Source: CAZAMP01 sp964486455
Lineage (GTDB): Bacteria > Eisenbacteria > RBG-16-71-46 > CAZAMP01
Assembly (NCBI GenBank): GCA_964486455.1
Contig: CAZAMP010000002.1
Location: 1-64,000 of the forward strand
Direction: 5' to 3'
DNA length: 64,000 nucleotides
The translations under genes and the position numbers were made by a program. Position 1 is the first letter of the stretch. The number at the start of each line of letters is the position of its first letter. The notes beneath the pieces were generated by a model, which did not search any database, had not been told where the DNA came from, and was given only the letters and a program-made list of their open reading frames with translations. Shown in pieces: positions 55,001 through 63,321 of the stretch.

Positions 55001-56835
55001 GTGGGGGGAGCGCTGATCTCCAAGGTATCCGGATGGTCCCGCCAGATCTCCATGCTCGGGTCGCCGATGATGGTGAGTGAGGTCATCGTCCAGCGGTAGA
55101 CGTTGTCGTCACTCATCGCCGTCGGCACGTGGGGGAGGTAGGCCGCGCGTTGCGCGTCGGCGAGCGCCGTCACGTCATCCACGAATAGACTACTGAAGAA
55201 GCCGGTCTTGAACCTCGTGGAATTGAGCGGATAGTCGAGGTCCGTCGCCGCAACACTGGCGATGGCGCCGCCGTTGGGGTTGCCCAGGAAATGCTCGACG
55301 ATGCAATCGTAGAGCAGTGCGCCCGAGCTGCAGTTGATCGCGTATAGAAGCGAGTACGCGTTCGTGTTCATGAAGGCGTCGACATCTTGGTTGATCAACC
55401 GATCGTCCCCGACGGACATGTTCGTTCGGTATCCGTGGCCGACGTGATCGACGATGCCGTATCCTTCGTTGAGGCGCACGACGACACTGTCTTTGATTTC
55501 CGGCTCGGCGTCCGGGTAGTCCGGGTTCTCGCTGTACTGGTAGAGCCTCGTCGATTCGAAACCCGGTGGAATGAAGACGAGCGTGCTTTCACAGAAGTCC
55601 GCGCCGTCCTGAACGATGGATCCCGGATCGTCGCCGGGCGTCCAATCGTCCGGAAACAGGACTTCGCCCAGGCTGAGAATCTTCGTCTGGTAGTCGTTTC
55701 GGAAGTTGGCCGGGTCGTTTCCGGTGTAGCTCTTCCATTTCGTCACGAACGTGGTCGCCTCGGCGAGCGAGCTACACGGCACCCGGGAAACCGAAACCTC
55801 TTGGTAGAGATCGGCGTGGTCGCCTTCCCATCCGAGGTCCACGTAGGGGGCTTCTCCGACGTCGCTGTCACCGTCGGCGTTCCAGTTTCCATCGAGACAC
55901 GCGTAGTAGAGATCCGTGAGGATGTCGAGCCCGACGAATGGGTTGACCTGAAAGCGGCTCAGCACCAATCGGACCGGAACGCGGTCGGTATCCCCGCCGA
56001 TCAGGACGTAGCGGAGGCCCTGGTAGAGATAGAGATCCCTGATGTAGCTGCGGATCCTGGCCTGCATGTCGATGCCGTCGTAGTTCGAAAGGATCCATTC
56101 GACCGTGGTGACCTTCGCCGGGATCCCCTCTTTCGTTCTGATGTCGGCCAGCTCTTCGAACGGTGTCGTGAAGTCCTCAGACGTTATGATGACGAGTTCG
56201 GTGGTTTCCGGGCTCATCTCCGGTGGAATGTCGAGCGGCCGGGAGTCGTCGGGGAAGCAGAGCACCCGCGATGGTGCATCCAGCAATCCGCGAATCGTCT
56301 TCGCGTCCGCGCGCTCGGTGCGGGGATGAACGACTCGCCGTCGCGCGGCGACGGTTTCGTTTGGCCCGGTCTCCAACTCGAGGTTGAACTCACTGAGATA
56401 CAGGAGCGCGTCGTCATCAGCTCTGAACGGGCAGATCGCGACGTGAGCGATTCGACTCCCCAGAAGATCGCCTTCCGGCAGCACCCATAGCGCATATCCC
56501 TCGTCGACGATGTCCGGCGGTCCGAAATCGACATCCGCCTCCGGGAACGCGTATCCGTTCGACGCACGAGGCTGCCGCTCTTCGTTCAGAACGACCAGCC
56601 GCGCGGATGTGACGCGTGCGTCTCCGGGGATCTCGATGCGAGCGATCCGACACGGCCACGGCAGCTGGGGCGTAAGGACGCCGTGAGAGACACGAAGAGT
56701 CGGCCCGCCGGGCGTCATGACCTCCCGGAGATCGGAGCCTGATGCCCAGGAAAACGTGTAGGTTTCGGCGGACGCATCACCGCCGACGATTCCGGTCGCG
56801 ATCAAGAGCACGACGAGAGTACGGTTGAGTTTCAT
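52072..56835 (-). CDS. Gingipain-type C25 cysteine protease with FG-GAP propeller and FlgD-like domain
   Basis: ATG at 56835 (AGGA upstream) starts a signal peptide; the 1587-aa protein is exported. An N-terminal prodomain precedes a C25 catalytic domain with D-H-V-G-H-G (H467) and A-I-N-C-S-S-G-A-L (C502), 35 residues apart; RgpB has H211 and C244 as recalled. Ig-like and fibronectin-III-like regions follow (~650-1070), then about eight FG-GAP/VCBS-type repeats (D-V-D-G-D-G-D-L-E-L, D-V-N-G-D-G-D-L-D-I) forming an integrin-like propeller, and a FlgD-like C-terminus (P-N-P-F-N-P ... V-Q-K-I-T-M-L-K). It probably cleaves proteins at the cell surface. Divergent from the Omp85 gene. Confidence 0.92.
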   Translation of the reverse strand: MKLNRTLVVLLIATGIVGGDASAETYTFSWASGSDLREVMTPGGPTLRVSHGVLTPQLPWPCRIARIEIPGDARVTSARLVVLNEERQPRASNGYAFPEADVDFGPPDIVDEGYALWVLPEGDLLGSRIAHVAICPFRADDDALLYLSEFNLELETGPNETVAARRRVVHPRTERADAKTIRGLLDAPSRVLCFPDDSRPLDIPPEMSPETTELVIITSEDFTTPFEELADIRTKEGIPAKVTTVEWILSNYDGIDMQARIRSYIRDLYLYQGLRYVLIGGDTDRVPVRLVLSRFQVNPFVGLDILTDLYYACLDGNWNADGDSDVGEAPYVDLGWEGDHADLYQEVSVSRVPCSSLAEATTFVTKWKSYTGNDPANFRNDYQTKILSLGEVLFPDDWTPGDDPGSIVQDGADFCESTLVFIPPGFESTRLYQYSENPDYPDAEPEIKDSVVVRLNEGYGIVDHVGHGYRTNMSVGDDRLINQDVDAFMNTNAYSLLYAINCSSGALLYDCIVEHFLGNPNGGAIASVAATDLDYPLNSTRFKTGFFSSLFVDDVTALADAQRAAYLPHVPTAMSDDNVYRWTMTSLTIIGDPSMEIWRDHPDTLEISAPPTMVLGDGSLAVTITDDGAPVEDARVCLWKEDGYGVGFTNASGVATIDFLPDSEGTFRITATSNSYVPTVETAEVLSPTTAALRVDAWVSHDGTGPGGSGNADNRPDAGESIVIELTLRNDGSVTATGVEAVFHANSPFLTVSDSTVTAGDIPPGGSGVLPTAFSFSVDANLPDTLRHVTADATVELRSDQGTWFEPWPSNFYQRILDLTRLDWTIGGDDGDSVLEAGETADVTITVGNWGEGFSPDVVGVGTTESSGFMFLQDTIEFGDVASGAEIQGGMLSVLSLGGGAEELAIDFTVSDDISPTLLTRRLDLIPPTPLDTLAAAPGTTSIALSWTQITDPDLRGYRVYRSDTWDGVYTEITPRIIEAGSFYADEGLSPLTEFFYRAASIDSSGNASDLSTWISATTSPANLEGWPVGLPLGGNSRGSPTFANLDEDPVLEIVLGWNYPLVFRADGGDFVDGDNDPFTDGIFSTIESGISKFWNSPAVFDLDEDTVAEIVFSAWQTTDYAHLYVLDATGAVEDGWPQVIGNTPWPTPAVGDVDGDGDLELFTSSGSGSEPYRGVLFGFHHDGSEIIDGDNDPTTHGVFYKSASSEARFMYGSPAMADIDGDTLDEIVFFEKTRHSTPSEGALYVFDGNGDTLDGFPYSFVGLRGSTSSPAVADLDQNGDLEIVAVTDKQVIVVNHDGSEFNGWPQEIGEVSSSSIRDMLSSPAIGDVNGDGDLDIALGWLWGKLYVWTADGGLLHDNFPATIVDQGASFTQYVRSPVLGNIDGDPLPEIIVSSGDAKLHAINHDGSAAQGFPLQLDALIYGSVAMWDIDMDGNVNMIVQTEAPELRVYDFPGVPFVGSENPWPMFRHDIRKSGWLETPIIIDVEIREGDGVPRVAASLAPRPNPFNPRVVLPFDVPPEGAPVTIRIFDISGRVVRSLANGRFPSGQYQISWDGRQADGSRLGSGVYFARLEIGGSTFVQKITMLK

Positions 56836-56985
56836 GTGAAATCCTGTCGGGGGATATAGCGTGTCCTCGTGGAAAGGCCATACATTCCTAGGATGCAGTG
56901 TTGCTTGCACTCTGATTCTACAATACAGTCGCGACCGGTCTCAAGCGGCCGTCGACGTTGACATCGCTTTCATGGACCGCCGGAG

Positions 56986-58614
56986 ATGATGATACGACTT
57001 CTTGTGGTCGGATTGTGGCTCAGTTCGGCCATTGCCACCCCCCAGCATACGTTTTCTACACCGTTCACCGTGTCCGAGATCCAAGTGCATCGGATGGATG
57101 TCTTTGAGCCGGACCGACTCGGAATCCTCGGTCCGCTGGGCGAAATCGGCAATGCCATCCATACAACGACCCGCGAAGGTGTCATCCGTGATTTCCTGCT
57201 GTTCGAGACCGGCGACACAATCAGGGCTGAAGTGATCGCGGAGTCGGAAAGGGTGCTCAGGGAGAGCGGTCTGTTCGAGTCGGCGGAGATCAGCGTGGAT
57301 CGGACCGAGGACGGTGCGGTCGTTTCGGTGACCACGCGCGACATCTGGTCCACCCACGCGATCTTCGACTTCGGAACGACCGGCGGGAACAATCGGGTCA
57401 GTCTCGGCCTCGCCGAGTCCAACCTGTTCGGCACCGGCAACTTCATCAGCGGCACGCACAGTTGGTCGGACGAGCGAAACACACTCCAATTCTCGTTGCT
57501 GAAGCGACGGTTCTTCGGTCGTCGCGCACATGCCTCCGCCCGGTACTCAGAGAGTGAGGACGGCATCTCGCGAAACGCGCAGCTCTCGCAGCCGTTCTTC
57601 TCGACTCGCGCGTCCTGGAGCGGGCGGATCTTCGCGGCGGCGTATCGCGGCCGCGTATGGCTGTATCAGGATGGGGAGAAGTCCGGTAGCTATGGACTTT
57701 CCAGCGATCACGTGCTGTCGGACGCTTCTTTGTACATGGGCAATAGCGCCCGTTGGCGTATCGGTCTCGGGTTCTTTCTCAGAGATCAGATATCCACTCC
57801 GCTCACTGGAGATGTCCTCGAACTCGGGCCGCTCCGGAGCGATCGGCGACGGCAGATCACGCTCACCGTCGGGCGGCTGACGCGCCGGTTCATACACCTG
57901 CGAAACATCGACCATTACGGAGTCGTGGAAGATCTCGCGATGGGGACCAATGTGTCGGTCGCCGTCGGGGCGGAGCTGGAAGCACTGGGCTCCACCGCGA
58001 ACCGTCCGACAATGACATTCGACGCGCGAAGCTCCAACCGTTGGGGACGCCACGAGTACACGTCACTGGGCGTCGCCGCGACATCGTACTGGCGGAACTC
58101 CAGCCAGATGGAACGAGAGCTGGACGTTCGCGTACGGGCATTCAGCACACGCTTGGCGAATCACACGCCGGCCGCTCATTTTCTCCTCCGACGCCGCCTG
58201 GGGTTCCCCGAGGAGTCGTTCTTCAGCCTCGGCGCGGAGAACGGTCTCCGCGGGTATCCGTTCAGGGCGTATCGAGGGAAGACGCTCCTTCTCGCGAACC
58301 TAGAGGACAGGGTGGCGCCGCTCGTATCGGTGCTCTTTTTCCGGATCGGTTTCGCGCTGTTCATGGATGCGGGTTACGCCTGGGACGAGGGCGAGCCCCT
58401 TCATCTCGGAGACATGCGGACCGATGCCGGCGTCGGAATACGGATCGGCAACCCCAAGTCCGCCACGAACGTGATGCGTCTGGATGTCGCCCGCGGGCTC
58501 GGTCCCGATGGGGGCTGGCAGATCTCGCTCCTGACCGGGAATCTGTTTAGTCTGATGAGTCGCCTGGACTACGAGCCGCTGGTTCCGCAACGCGGCGCAC
58601 GGCTTCCTAATTAG
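56986..58614 (+). CDS. Omp85/BamA-superfamily outer-membrane protein with one POTRA domain
   Basis: The 542-aa protein has a signal peptide, one POTRA-like unit (residues ~28-118, ending in F-E-S-A-E-I-S-V-D-R) and a ~400-aa beta-barrel with alternating strands and G-L-R-G-Y-P, the conserved strand motif of Omp85 barrels. BamA has five POTRAs, so this is a smaller member such as a TamA-, patatin-partner- or FhaC-like protein. Two ATGs in tandem (56986, 56989) follow GGAG. It is divergent from the C25 protease gene; a secretion or assembly partnership is possible but unproven. Confidence 0.85.
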   Translation: MMIRLLVVGLWLSSAIATPQHTFSTPFTVSEIQVHRMDVFEPDRLGILGPLGEIGNAIHTTTREGVIRDFLLFETGDTIRAEVIAESERVLRESGLFESAEISVDRTEDGAVVSVTTRDIWSTHAIFDFGTTGGNNRVSLGLAESNLFGTGNFISGTHSWSDERNTLQFSLLKRRFFGRRAHASARYSESEDGISRNAQLSQPFFSTRASWSGRIFAAAYRGRVWLYQDGEKSGSYGLSSDHVLSDASLYMGNSARWRIGLGFFLRDQISTPLTGDVLELGPLRSDRRRQITLTVGRLTRRFIHLRNIDHYGVVEDLAMGTNVSVAVGAELEALGSTANRPTMTFDARSSNRWGRHEYTSLGVAATSYWRNSSQMERELDVRVRAFSTRLANHTPAAHFLLRRRLGFPEESFFSLGAENGLRGYPFRAYRGKTLLLANLEDRVAPLVSVLFFRIGFALFMDAGYAWDEGEPLHLGDMRTDAGVGIRIGNPKSATNVMRLDVARGLGPDGGWQISLLTGNLFSLMSRLDYEPLVPQRGARLPN

Positions 58615-58649
58615 TTCTGCGGACGGAATGCCCGCGGAGGAGGACACGG

Positions 58650-59636
58650 ATGAGGTCAATTGTTCTTGGTGCGACGGGAATGATCGGTGCCCACGTCGCG
58701 CGGTCCATCCTGAAAGACGAAGGCGAACTGCGGGTGACCCGGAGAGCGTCCAGCAAGACCGACAACCTCGAGAATCTCGATGCCGAGGTCGTCGAAGCGG
58801 ATCTCCTCGATGGATCCTCGCTCGTCAGAGCGCTCGAGGGATGCGACCGTGTCTACCAGTGTGCCGCCTACTATCCGGTCAAGTCGTTCGGCGACGGTGA
58901 CGACATCCACAAGGCGCTGACGGGGACGCGCAATCTGATCGACGCCGCTCGGGAGACAGGGGCGAGTCGCGTCGTGTTCGTCAGCACGCTCACCACAATC
59001 GGTCACCCGCCGGGGCGCAGTCGTCCCGCGCGAGAAGATGACGCGTACAATCTCGACTATCGGTCGCCTTACTTCGAGATCAAGAAGGCGATGGAGGACA
59101 CGTTTCTGGAGGCGTGTTCACGGGGTCTCCCCGGCGTTGCCGTGAATCCCACGCTCTGTCTCGGGGAGTATGATATCGCGCCGACGACAGGCAAGCTGGT
59201 GCTCGCGGTCGCTGGGGGCGAGATGCCGTTTTATGTCGAGCGCCCGGTGAACGTCATCTACACGGGTGACGTGGGAGACCTCTGTGTGGTGGCGGCCAAG
59301 GACGGGCGACGTGGAGAGCGATACATCCTAGGCGGTGTGAACACAACGACCGGGGAGCTTATTCGCGAGGTCGCGCGCGCCGCCGACGTGGAATTCTCCT
59401 CCCGCCCGGTACCACTCTGGACCGCGAAGGTGACGAGTCTCTTCAGCGAATTGGCCTCCGCCATATCGGGAGGGCTCCCGCGCTATCCGTACAAGGCGCT
59501 GGAGATGCTTGACTACAGCCAGCACTTCGACGTCGGCAAGGCCACCGCCGATCTGGGCGTGGCGTCCACCTCGGTCGAGGAGGCCGCCCGCCGGACGGTC
59601 GAGGACTACCGCCAGCGAGGCTGGATCACCCGCTGA
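58650..59636 (+). CDS. NAD-dependent epimerase/dehydratase, HpnA-like
   Basis: The 328-aa extended SDR starts at ATG 58650 after GGAGGAGG. NAD loop is G-A-T-G-M-I-G-A-H, catalytic pair Y-F-E-I-K, with V-F-V-S-T-L-T-T-I-G and a G-I/L-P-G-V-A-V-N-P-T-L-C-L-G substrate segment like hopanoid-associated sugar epimerases and dihydroflavonol-reductase-like enzymes. No hopanoid genes accompany it. It lies 129 bp before dapA and 35 bp after the Omp85 gene. Confidence 0.88.
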   Translation: MRSIVLGATGMIGAHVARSILKDEGELRVTRRASSKTDNLENLDAEVVEADLLDGSSLVRALEGCDRVYQCAAYYPVKSFGDGDDIHKALTGTRNLIDAARETGASRVVFVSTLTTIGHPPGRSRPAREDDAYNLDYRSPYFEIKKAMEDTFLEACSRGLPGVAVNPTLCLGEYDIAPTTGKLVLAVAGGEMPFYVERPVNVIYTGDVGDLCVVAAKDGRRGERYILGGVNTTTGELIREVARAADVEFSSRPVPLWTAKVTSLFSELASAISGGLPRYPYKALEMLDYSQHFDVGKATADLGVASTSVEEAARRTVEDYRQRGWITR

Positions 59637-59765
59637 GCCGACCGGCTCGTTGCGTTGGCCGCTCCTCGGGCGCGGCCCGGTGAAATGAGTGCCGACCGGG
59701 AGCAATGCGGCTACACTGATCGGCAACAACGTGCCCCAGAGTGATAGCGGACGAGGAGGTTCCAC

Positions 59766-60656
59766 ATGTTTGAAGGGCTATACGTCGCCCTGGTCACTCC
59801 GTTTCAGGTGGACGGGAGCCTGAACGAAGAGATGCTTCGGAAGCTCGTCGCGATGCACGTCGAAAACGGCACCGACGGTCTGGTTCCGTGTGGAACGACG
59901 GGTGAAAACCCGACGTTCTCTTTTGAGGAGCACTGCCGCGTCATTGAGATCGTGATCGACGAAGCGAAGGGAAGACTCAAGGTTCTCGCGGGTGCCGGCA
60001 GCAATTCGACGGACAAGGCGATTCGCCTCGGGCGCCGCGCGGCTGAGCTCGGGGCGGACGGACTGCTGGTCATCACGCCGTACTACAACAAGCCTCAGCA
60101 AGACGGTCTCGTCGCGCACTTCGAGGCCGTGGCCGCGTACTGCGGCGCACCCATTGTGGCCTATAACGTACCGGGCAGGACCGGCGTCAATCTCATCCCC
60201 GAAACGGTCGAGCGACTCTGCGACATCCGCGAGGTCGTCGGCGTCAAGGAAGCGAGCGGGGACATCAACCAGGTGTCCGAGATCATCCGGCGATGCGGCG
60301 ATCGGATGATCGTCTTGTCGGGCGACGATCCCATGACCTTTCCGATCATGGCCATCGGGGGCAGGGGCGTCGTTTCCGTGGCCGGAAACGTTGTCCCGGA
60401 TCAAGTGAAGGCGCTCGTGCATGCGGCGCTCAAGGGAGATTGGGAAGCGGCGCGCGAGTGGCACTACAAGCTGTTCGAACTCTGTCAGGCACTCTTCGTC
60501 GAGACGAATCCGGTACCGACGAAGTATGTGCTCAATCGTCTCGGGATCGATGTGGGTGCTGTTCGTCCGCCGCTGGCGCGTTTGCGGAGCGGTAGCGCGA
60601 GGCGTCTCGACGCAATCTTGAAAGCATACGGCCTCACGGAAGTTGGCGCGGAGTAA
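59766..60656 (+). CDS. dapA: 4-Hydroxy-tetrahydrodipicolinate synthase
   Basis: The 296-aa enzyme condenses pyruvate and aspartate semialdehyde in lysine and diaminopimelate synthesis. Motifs are G-T-T-G-E (T44, T45), P-Y-Y-N-K-P (Y107), Y-N-V-P-G-R-T (Y133, R138) and V-K-E-A-S-G-D (K161, Schiff base). GAGGAGG precedes the ATG. It is followed by dapB at 22 bp, giving a dapAB operon and implying meso-DAP for peptidoglycan. Confidence 0.96.
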   Translation: MFEGLYVALVTPFQVDGSLNEEMLRKLVAMHVENGTDGLVPCGTTGENPTFSFEEHCRVIEIVIDEAKGRLKVLAGAGSNSTDKAIRLGRRAAELGADGLLVITPYYNKPQQDGLVAHFEAVAAYCGAPIVAYNVPGRTGVNLIPETVERLCDIREVVGVKEASGDINQVSEIIRRCGDRMIVLSGDDPMTFPIMAIGGRGVVSVAGNVVPDQVKALVHAALKGDWEAAREWHYKLFELCQALFVETNPVPTKYVLNRLGIDVGAVRPPLARLRSGSARRLDAILKAYGLTEVGAE

Positions 60657-60678
60657 TAACGCCGGAGGGAGGCGAGCC

Positions 60679-61437
60679 GTGATCAGAGTGGCGGTAATCG
60701 GCGCGCTCGGTCGGATGGGCGGCGAAGTTGCGCGGATGGTGGTCGAGCAGCCCGACATGGAACTCGCGGCGGCGATCGAGGGCCCCGACCATCCCGGCCT
60801 CGGGGCGACTGTCGGCGGTGTGACCGTCACAACGGATGAGGGCGACGTCGCGATCGATGTCATGGTCGACTTTGCGGTCCCCGATGTGTCGGTCGACACG
60901 GCCAGACGCGCGGTCAAGCGATCGTCTCCGGTCGTTATCGGGACAACGGGGTTCAGTGACGCGCAGATTGACGAGCTACGTTCCCTGGCGACGGAGATTC
61001 CATTGGTGCTCGCCCCGAACATGTCGGTGGGGATCAATCTCCTCTATGGACTCGTGCGTGAGGCGACCGCGAAGCTCAAGGGATACGACGTTGAGATCGT
61101 CGAGATGCATCATCGTGCGAAGCGCGACGCCCCGAGCGGCACCGCGCGTCGCCTTGCGGGGATCATCGAGGACGTAAGAGGCGAAGTCGAATGGCGACAT
61201 GGTCGCGAGGGGATCGTCGGCGCTCGTCGGCAGGACGAGGTCGGCATCCACGCGATACGCGGGGGAGACGTCACCGGCGAGCATCATGTTATCTACGCCG
61301 GTGAGGGGGAGCGCATCGAGCTCGTGCACCGCGCGGGCAGCCGTCGCGCCTTTGCGTCCGGCACCCTCGCGGCGATCCGATTCGTCCGGAACCGCCCCCC
61401 CGGCCTCTATGACATGCAGGATGTCCTGGGGACGTGA
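60679..61437 (+). CDS. dapB: 4-Hydroxy-tetrahydrodipicolinate reductase
   Basis: Start is GTG at 60679 after GGAGGGAGG, giving 252 aa; an upstream in-frame ATG inside dapA is unlikely. The N-terminal Rossmann loop is G-A-L-G-R-M-G-G, followed by G-T-T-G-F and A-P-N-M-S-V-G-I-N, and the catalytic E-M-H-H-R-A-K-R-D-A-P-S-G-T-A (H145, K148). It reduces the DapA product with NAD(P)H. Full-length. Confidence 0.96.
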   Translation: MIRVAVIGALGRMGGEVARMVVEQPDMELAAAIEGPDHPGLGATVGGVTVTTDEGDVAIDVMVDFAVPDVSVDTARRAVKRSSPVVIGTTGFSDAQIDELRSLATEIPLVLAPNMSVGINLLYGLVREATAKLKGYDVEIVEMHHRAKRDAPSGTARRLAGIIEDVRGEVEWRHGREGIVGARRQDEVGIHAIRGGDVTGEHHVIYAGEGERIELVHRAGSRRAFASGTLAAIRFVRNRPPGLYDMQDVLGT

Positions 61438-61562
61438 ACGAAGCGAGGGTTTGTCCCTCAGTTGCTTCTTTTCTTCGAGTCCAAGTGATTCCCTACGGAC
61501 TGAATAGACGGCGAACTTGTTTTTCCTTCTCTGAGTTGCGTGATTCCGTCTCTTGTTGAGCT

Positions 61563-61629
61563 GAATGGGGGTCTGTCCAGCGTCGTTGGCAGGAGCGCAG
61601 CGGGCGAGGCGCGAGACAGACCCCCGTTC
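61563..61629. repeat. REP-like palindromic element after dapB
   Basis: GAATGGGGGTCTGTC (61563-61577) and GACAGACCCCCGTTC (61615-61629) form a 15-bp stem with one G-U pair around a 37-base loop. The GGGGTCTGTC/GACAGACCCC core resembles palindromes associated with REP-type transposases in environmental genomes (pattern memory only). The rest of 61438-61767 is AT-richer and has no supported gene. It could instead terminate dapAB. Confidence 0.5.
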
Positions 61630-61767
61630 AACTCGCGATACCGCGATCGACGGACGTCGCGTCGAAGAACATGCACGACGCACGAAAGCCGCCGAAGGTC
61701 CTCGGGGCATCCATCGACGGCTTTCAGCTTGCGTGACGCTCACCACGTGGCGAACGAACGTTCTACG

Positions 61768-62055
61768 CTACTTGTGAAATCTCGACGGGGAGTCCTCTCC
61801 GAATTCCTGATCCGGATGAAGCGCCTTCGCTCGCGCGAGCAGCACGTCCTCCTTCTCCTCATTGTTGGGATCAGGTAGGCAACAGTCCACCGGGCAGACA
61901 GCGTTACACTGCTCTTCGTCGGCGAAACCGACGCACTCGGTGCACAGAGCCGCATCAATCAGGTAGATTTCTTCCCCTTCTGTGATCGCATTGTTCGGGC
62001 ACTCCGGCTCGCACGCTCCACAGTTGATGCATTCATCGGTGACATACGTGGCCAT
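61768..62055 (-). CDS. 2[4Fe-4S] ferredoxin, YfhL-type
   Basis: The 95-aa protein starts at ATG 62055 behind GGAGGAG. Cluster ligands are C-I-N-C-G-A-C-E-P-E-C-P (C9, C12, C15, C19) and C-T-E-C-x8-C-N-A-V-C-P (C38, C41, C50, C54), with extra C58 and C59 after them. The spacing of eight residues in the second site is the YfhL/Chromatium-type hallmark of low-potential ferredoxins. The acidic tail is longer than in E. coli. It is a soluble electron carrier and monocistronic. Confidence 0.93.
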   Translation of the reverse strand: MATYVTDECINCGACEPECPNNAITEGEEIYLIDAALCTECVGFADEEQCNAVCPVDCCLPDPNNEEKEDVLLARAKALHPDQEFGEDSPSRFHK

Positions 62056-62149
62056 CTCCTCCGCCTCCCTTCCAGAAGCTGCTTCCATGGAAACATGCTT
62101 CAACCAAACCGTGACCAACGAGCTTAGCCCAGCCGGTAAGCTTCGGAGA

Positions 62150-62179
62150 ATCCTAGCACTCACACTTTTCTATCGACAA
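62150..62179 (-). promoter_or_regulatory. Promoter candidate for the ferredoxin gene
   Basis: On the minus strand a TTGTCG -35 (62179-62174) is 18 bp from a TAGGAT -10 (62155-62150) that carries a TGC extension. The -10 is about 95 bp before the ATG. Confidence 0.4.
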
Positions 62180-62441
62180 GAAAAACCACTGTTCGATTTG
62201 GAAAGGGCGGGGCAAAGAACGAGCCCCCGCTCCCTGACCGCCTGCCCAGACCCCGGACACGTTCAATGCGGTCGCTTTTGTGAGATCGGGGGCTCAATGG
62301 GATGTCCAGATCCCTCATGCCACCATCGTCTGCCGGGGTGTGTTACCCCGCCAAAGGGTGGGAAGTTCCAGACACGATGGTCGTCATGAGACGTTCATCG
62401 TTTGCGCGAGGAGGGAGCACGTCGGCGGGTGAGAAAGGGGC
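62180..62441. other. Intergenic region between ferredoxin promoter and rpoZ
   Basis: No gene is supported. A small CGGGGT/ACCCCG hairpin at 62334-62350, about 90 bp beyond the rpoZ stop on the minus strand, might end that transcript. Confidence 0.3.
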
Positions 62442-62672
62442 CTACTCCTTCGGGGCTTCGGAAGTCTCCTCAGGAGTATCGGGAGCACGGAAGTTGTACG
62501 CCACACCATCATCGCATACGTGCCGAATGGCCTCGGTCGTCACGCGTTCCTTGGGTTGGACGTTGCGGTTTCGGTAAAACTCATTGAGGCGCCGGGCCTC
62601 TTTCGCCGCGATCATGATCAATTCGTACAAGTTGCTACATGACTTCGAGTTGAGGTCACTCTCCTCAGGCAT
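62442..62672 (-). CDS. rpoZ: RNA polymerase omega subunit
   Basis: The 76-aa protein starts at ATG 62672 after GGAGGAG. It has the omega core: N-L-Y-E-L-I-M-I-A-A-K-E-A-R-R-L-N and V-T-T-E-A-I-R-H-V. Omega helps assemble and stabilise RNA polymerase through beta-prime. An acidic tail follows. It stands alone rather than beside gmk or spoT. Confidence 0.88.
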   Translation of the reverse strand: MPEESDLNSKSCSNLYELIMIAAKEARRLNEFYRNRNVQPKERVTTEAIRHVCDDGVAYNFRAPDTPEETSEAPKE

Positions 62673-62991
62673 CCCAGCTCCTCCAGCCCCAGGGGGCATC
62701 ATCTGCGTCGAGGCGTGTGGATTCTATATCCAAGCGCGGTCGCATGGCAAGGGGCCACGGACTTGTCACCGGTGTATCGAGTTGAGGCAGTCGGGGCTAC
62801 ATTGTTTCGATTTGAAACAACCTCTAAGTGGCTGCCAGACGGCCCGATCGGGGCAACATCACATGGCCAAAGGAATTAGCCGTTGACAGATGACGGCGAT
62901 TCTTGGCATCGTCGTTGCTCTGTCTGAGGGTGCCAGCCTGTTTGGCCCGTTCCCGGCGGGATGCTGCCCACTGAGATGAGGAGACGCAAGG
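62673..62991. other. Intergenic region between divergent rpoZ and fmdB genes
   Basis: No gene is supported. It contains a perfect 7-bp palindrome TTGTTTC/GAAACAA (62802-62820, 5-base spacer) that may be an operator, and the ribosome site GAGGAGA before the fmdB start. Confidence 0.35.
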
Positions 62992-63276
62992 ATGCCGACA
63001 TACGACTACGCCTGCAAATCGTGCGGCTATGACTTCGAGCTCTTCCAGGGGATGCTGGAGAAGAAGCTTACGGTGTGCCCGAAGTGTGGTGGCCAGTTGC
63101 AGCGCCTCGTCGGCGCGGGGGCAGGGATCATCTTCAAGGGAAGCGGCTTCTACCAGACGGACTATCGCAGCAAAGACTACGTGCGGCGCGCCAAGGAAGA
63201 GAAGAAGAGCAGCACCACGCCGGCCAAGGCCAAGGCCAAGGCGAAGGGGAAGAAGGCAACCGCGAAGGCCGAGTAG
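62992..63276 (+). CDS. FmdB-family zinc-ribbon protein
   Basis: The 94-aa protein begins M-P-T-Y-D-Y-A-C-K-S-C-G (C8, C11) with a second pair C-P-K-C (C29, C32), forming the FmdB/CxxC regulatory zinc ribbon, then F-K-G-S-G-F-Y-Q-T-D-Y, a conserved family tail motif. The last ~30 residues are a Lys/Ala-rich repeat (K-A-K-A-K-A-K-G-K-K), possibly RNA- or DNA-binding. Function of the family is unclear. Confidence 0.9.
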   Translation: MPTYDYACKSCGYDFELFQGMLEKKLTVCPKCGGQLQRLVGAGAGIIFKGSGFYQTDYRSKDYVRRAKEEKKSSTTPAKAKAKAKGKKATAKAE

Positions 63277-63321
63277 TCGCACGACCGGTCTAATCAGGTT
63301 TCTTCCGCACGCGGCCCACGG

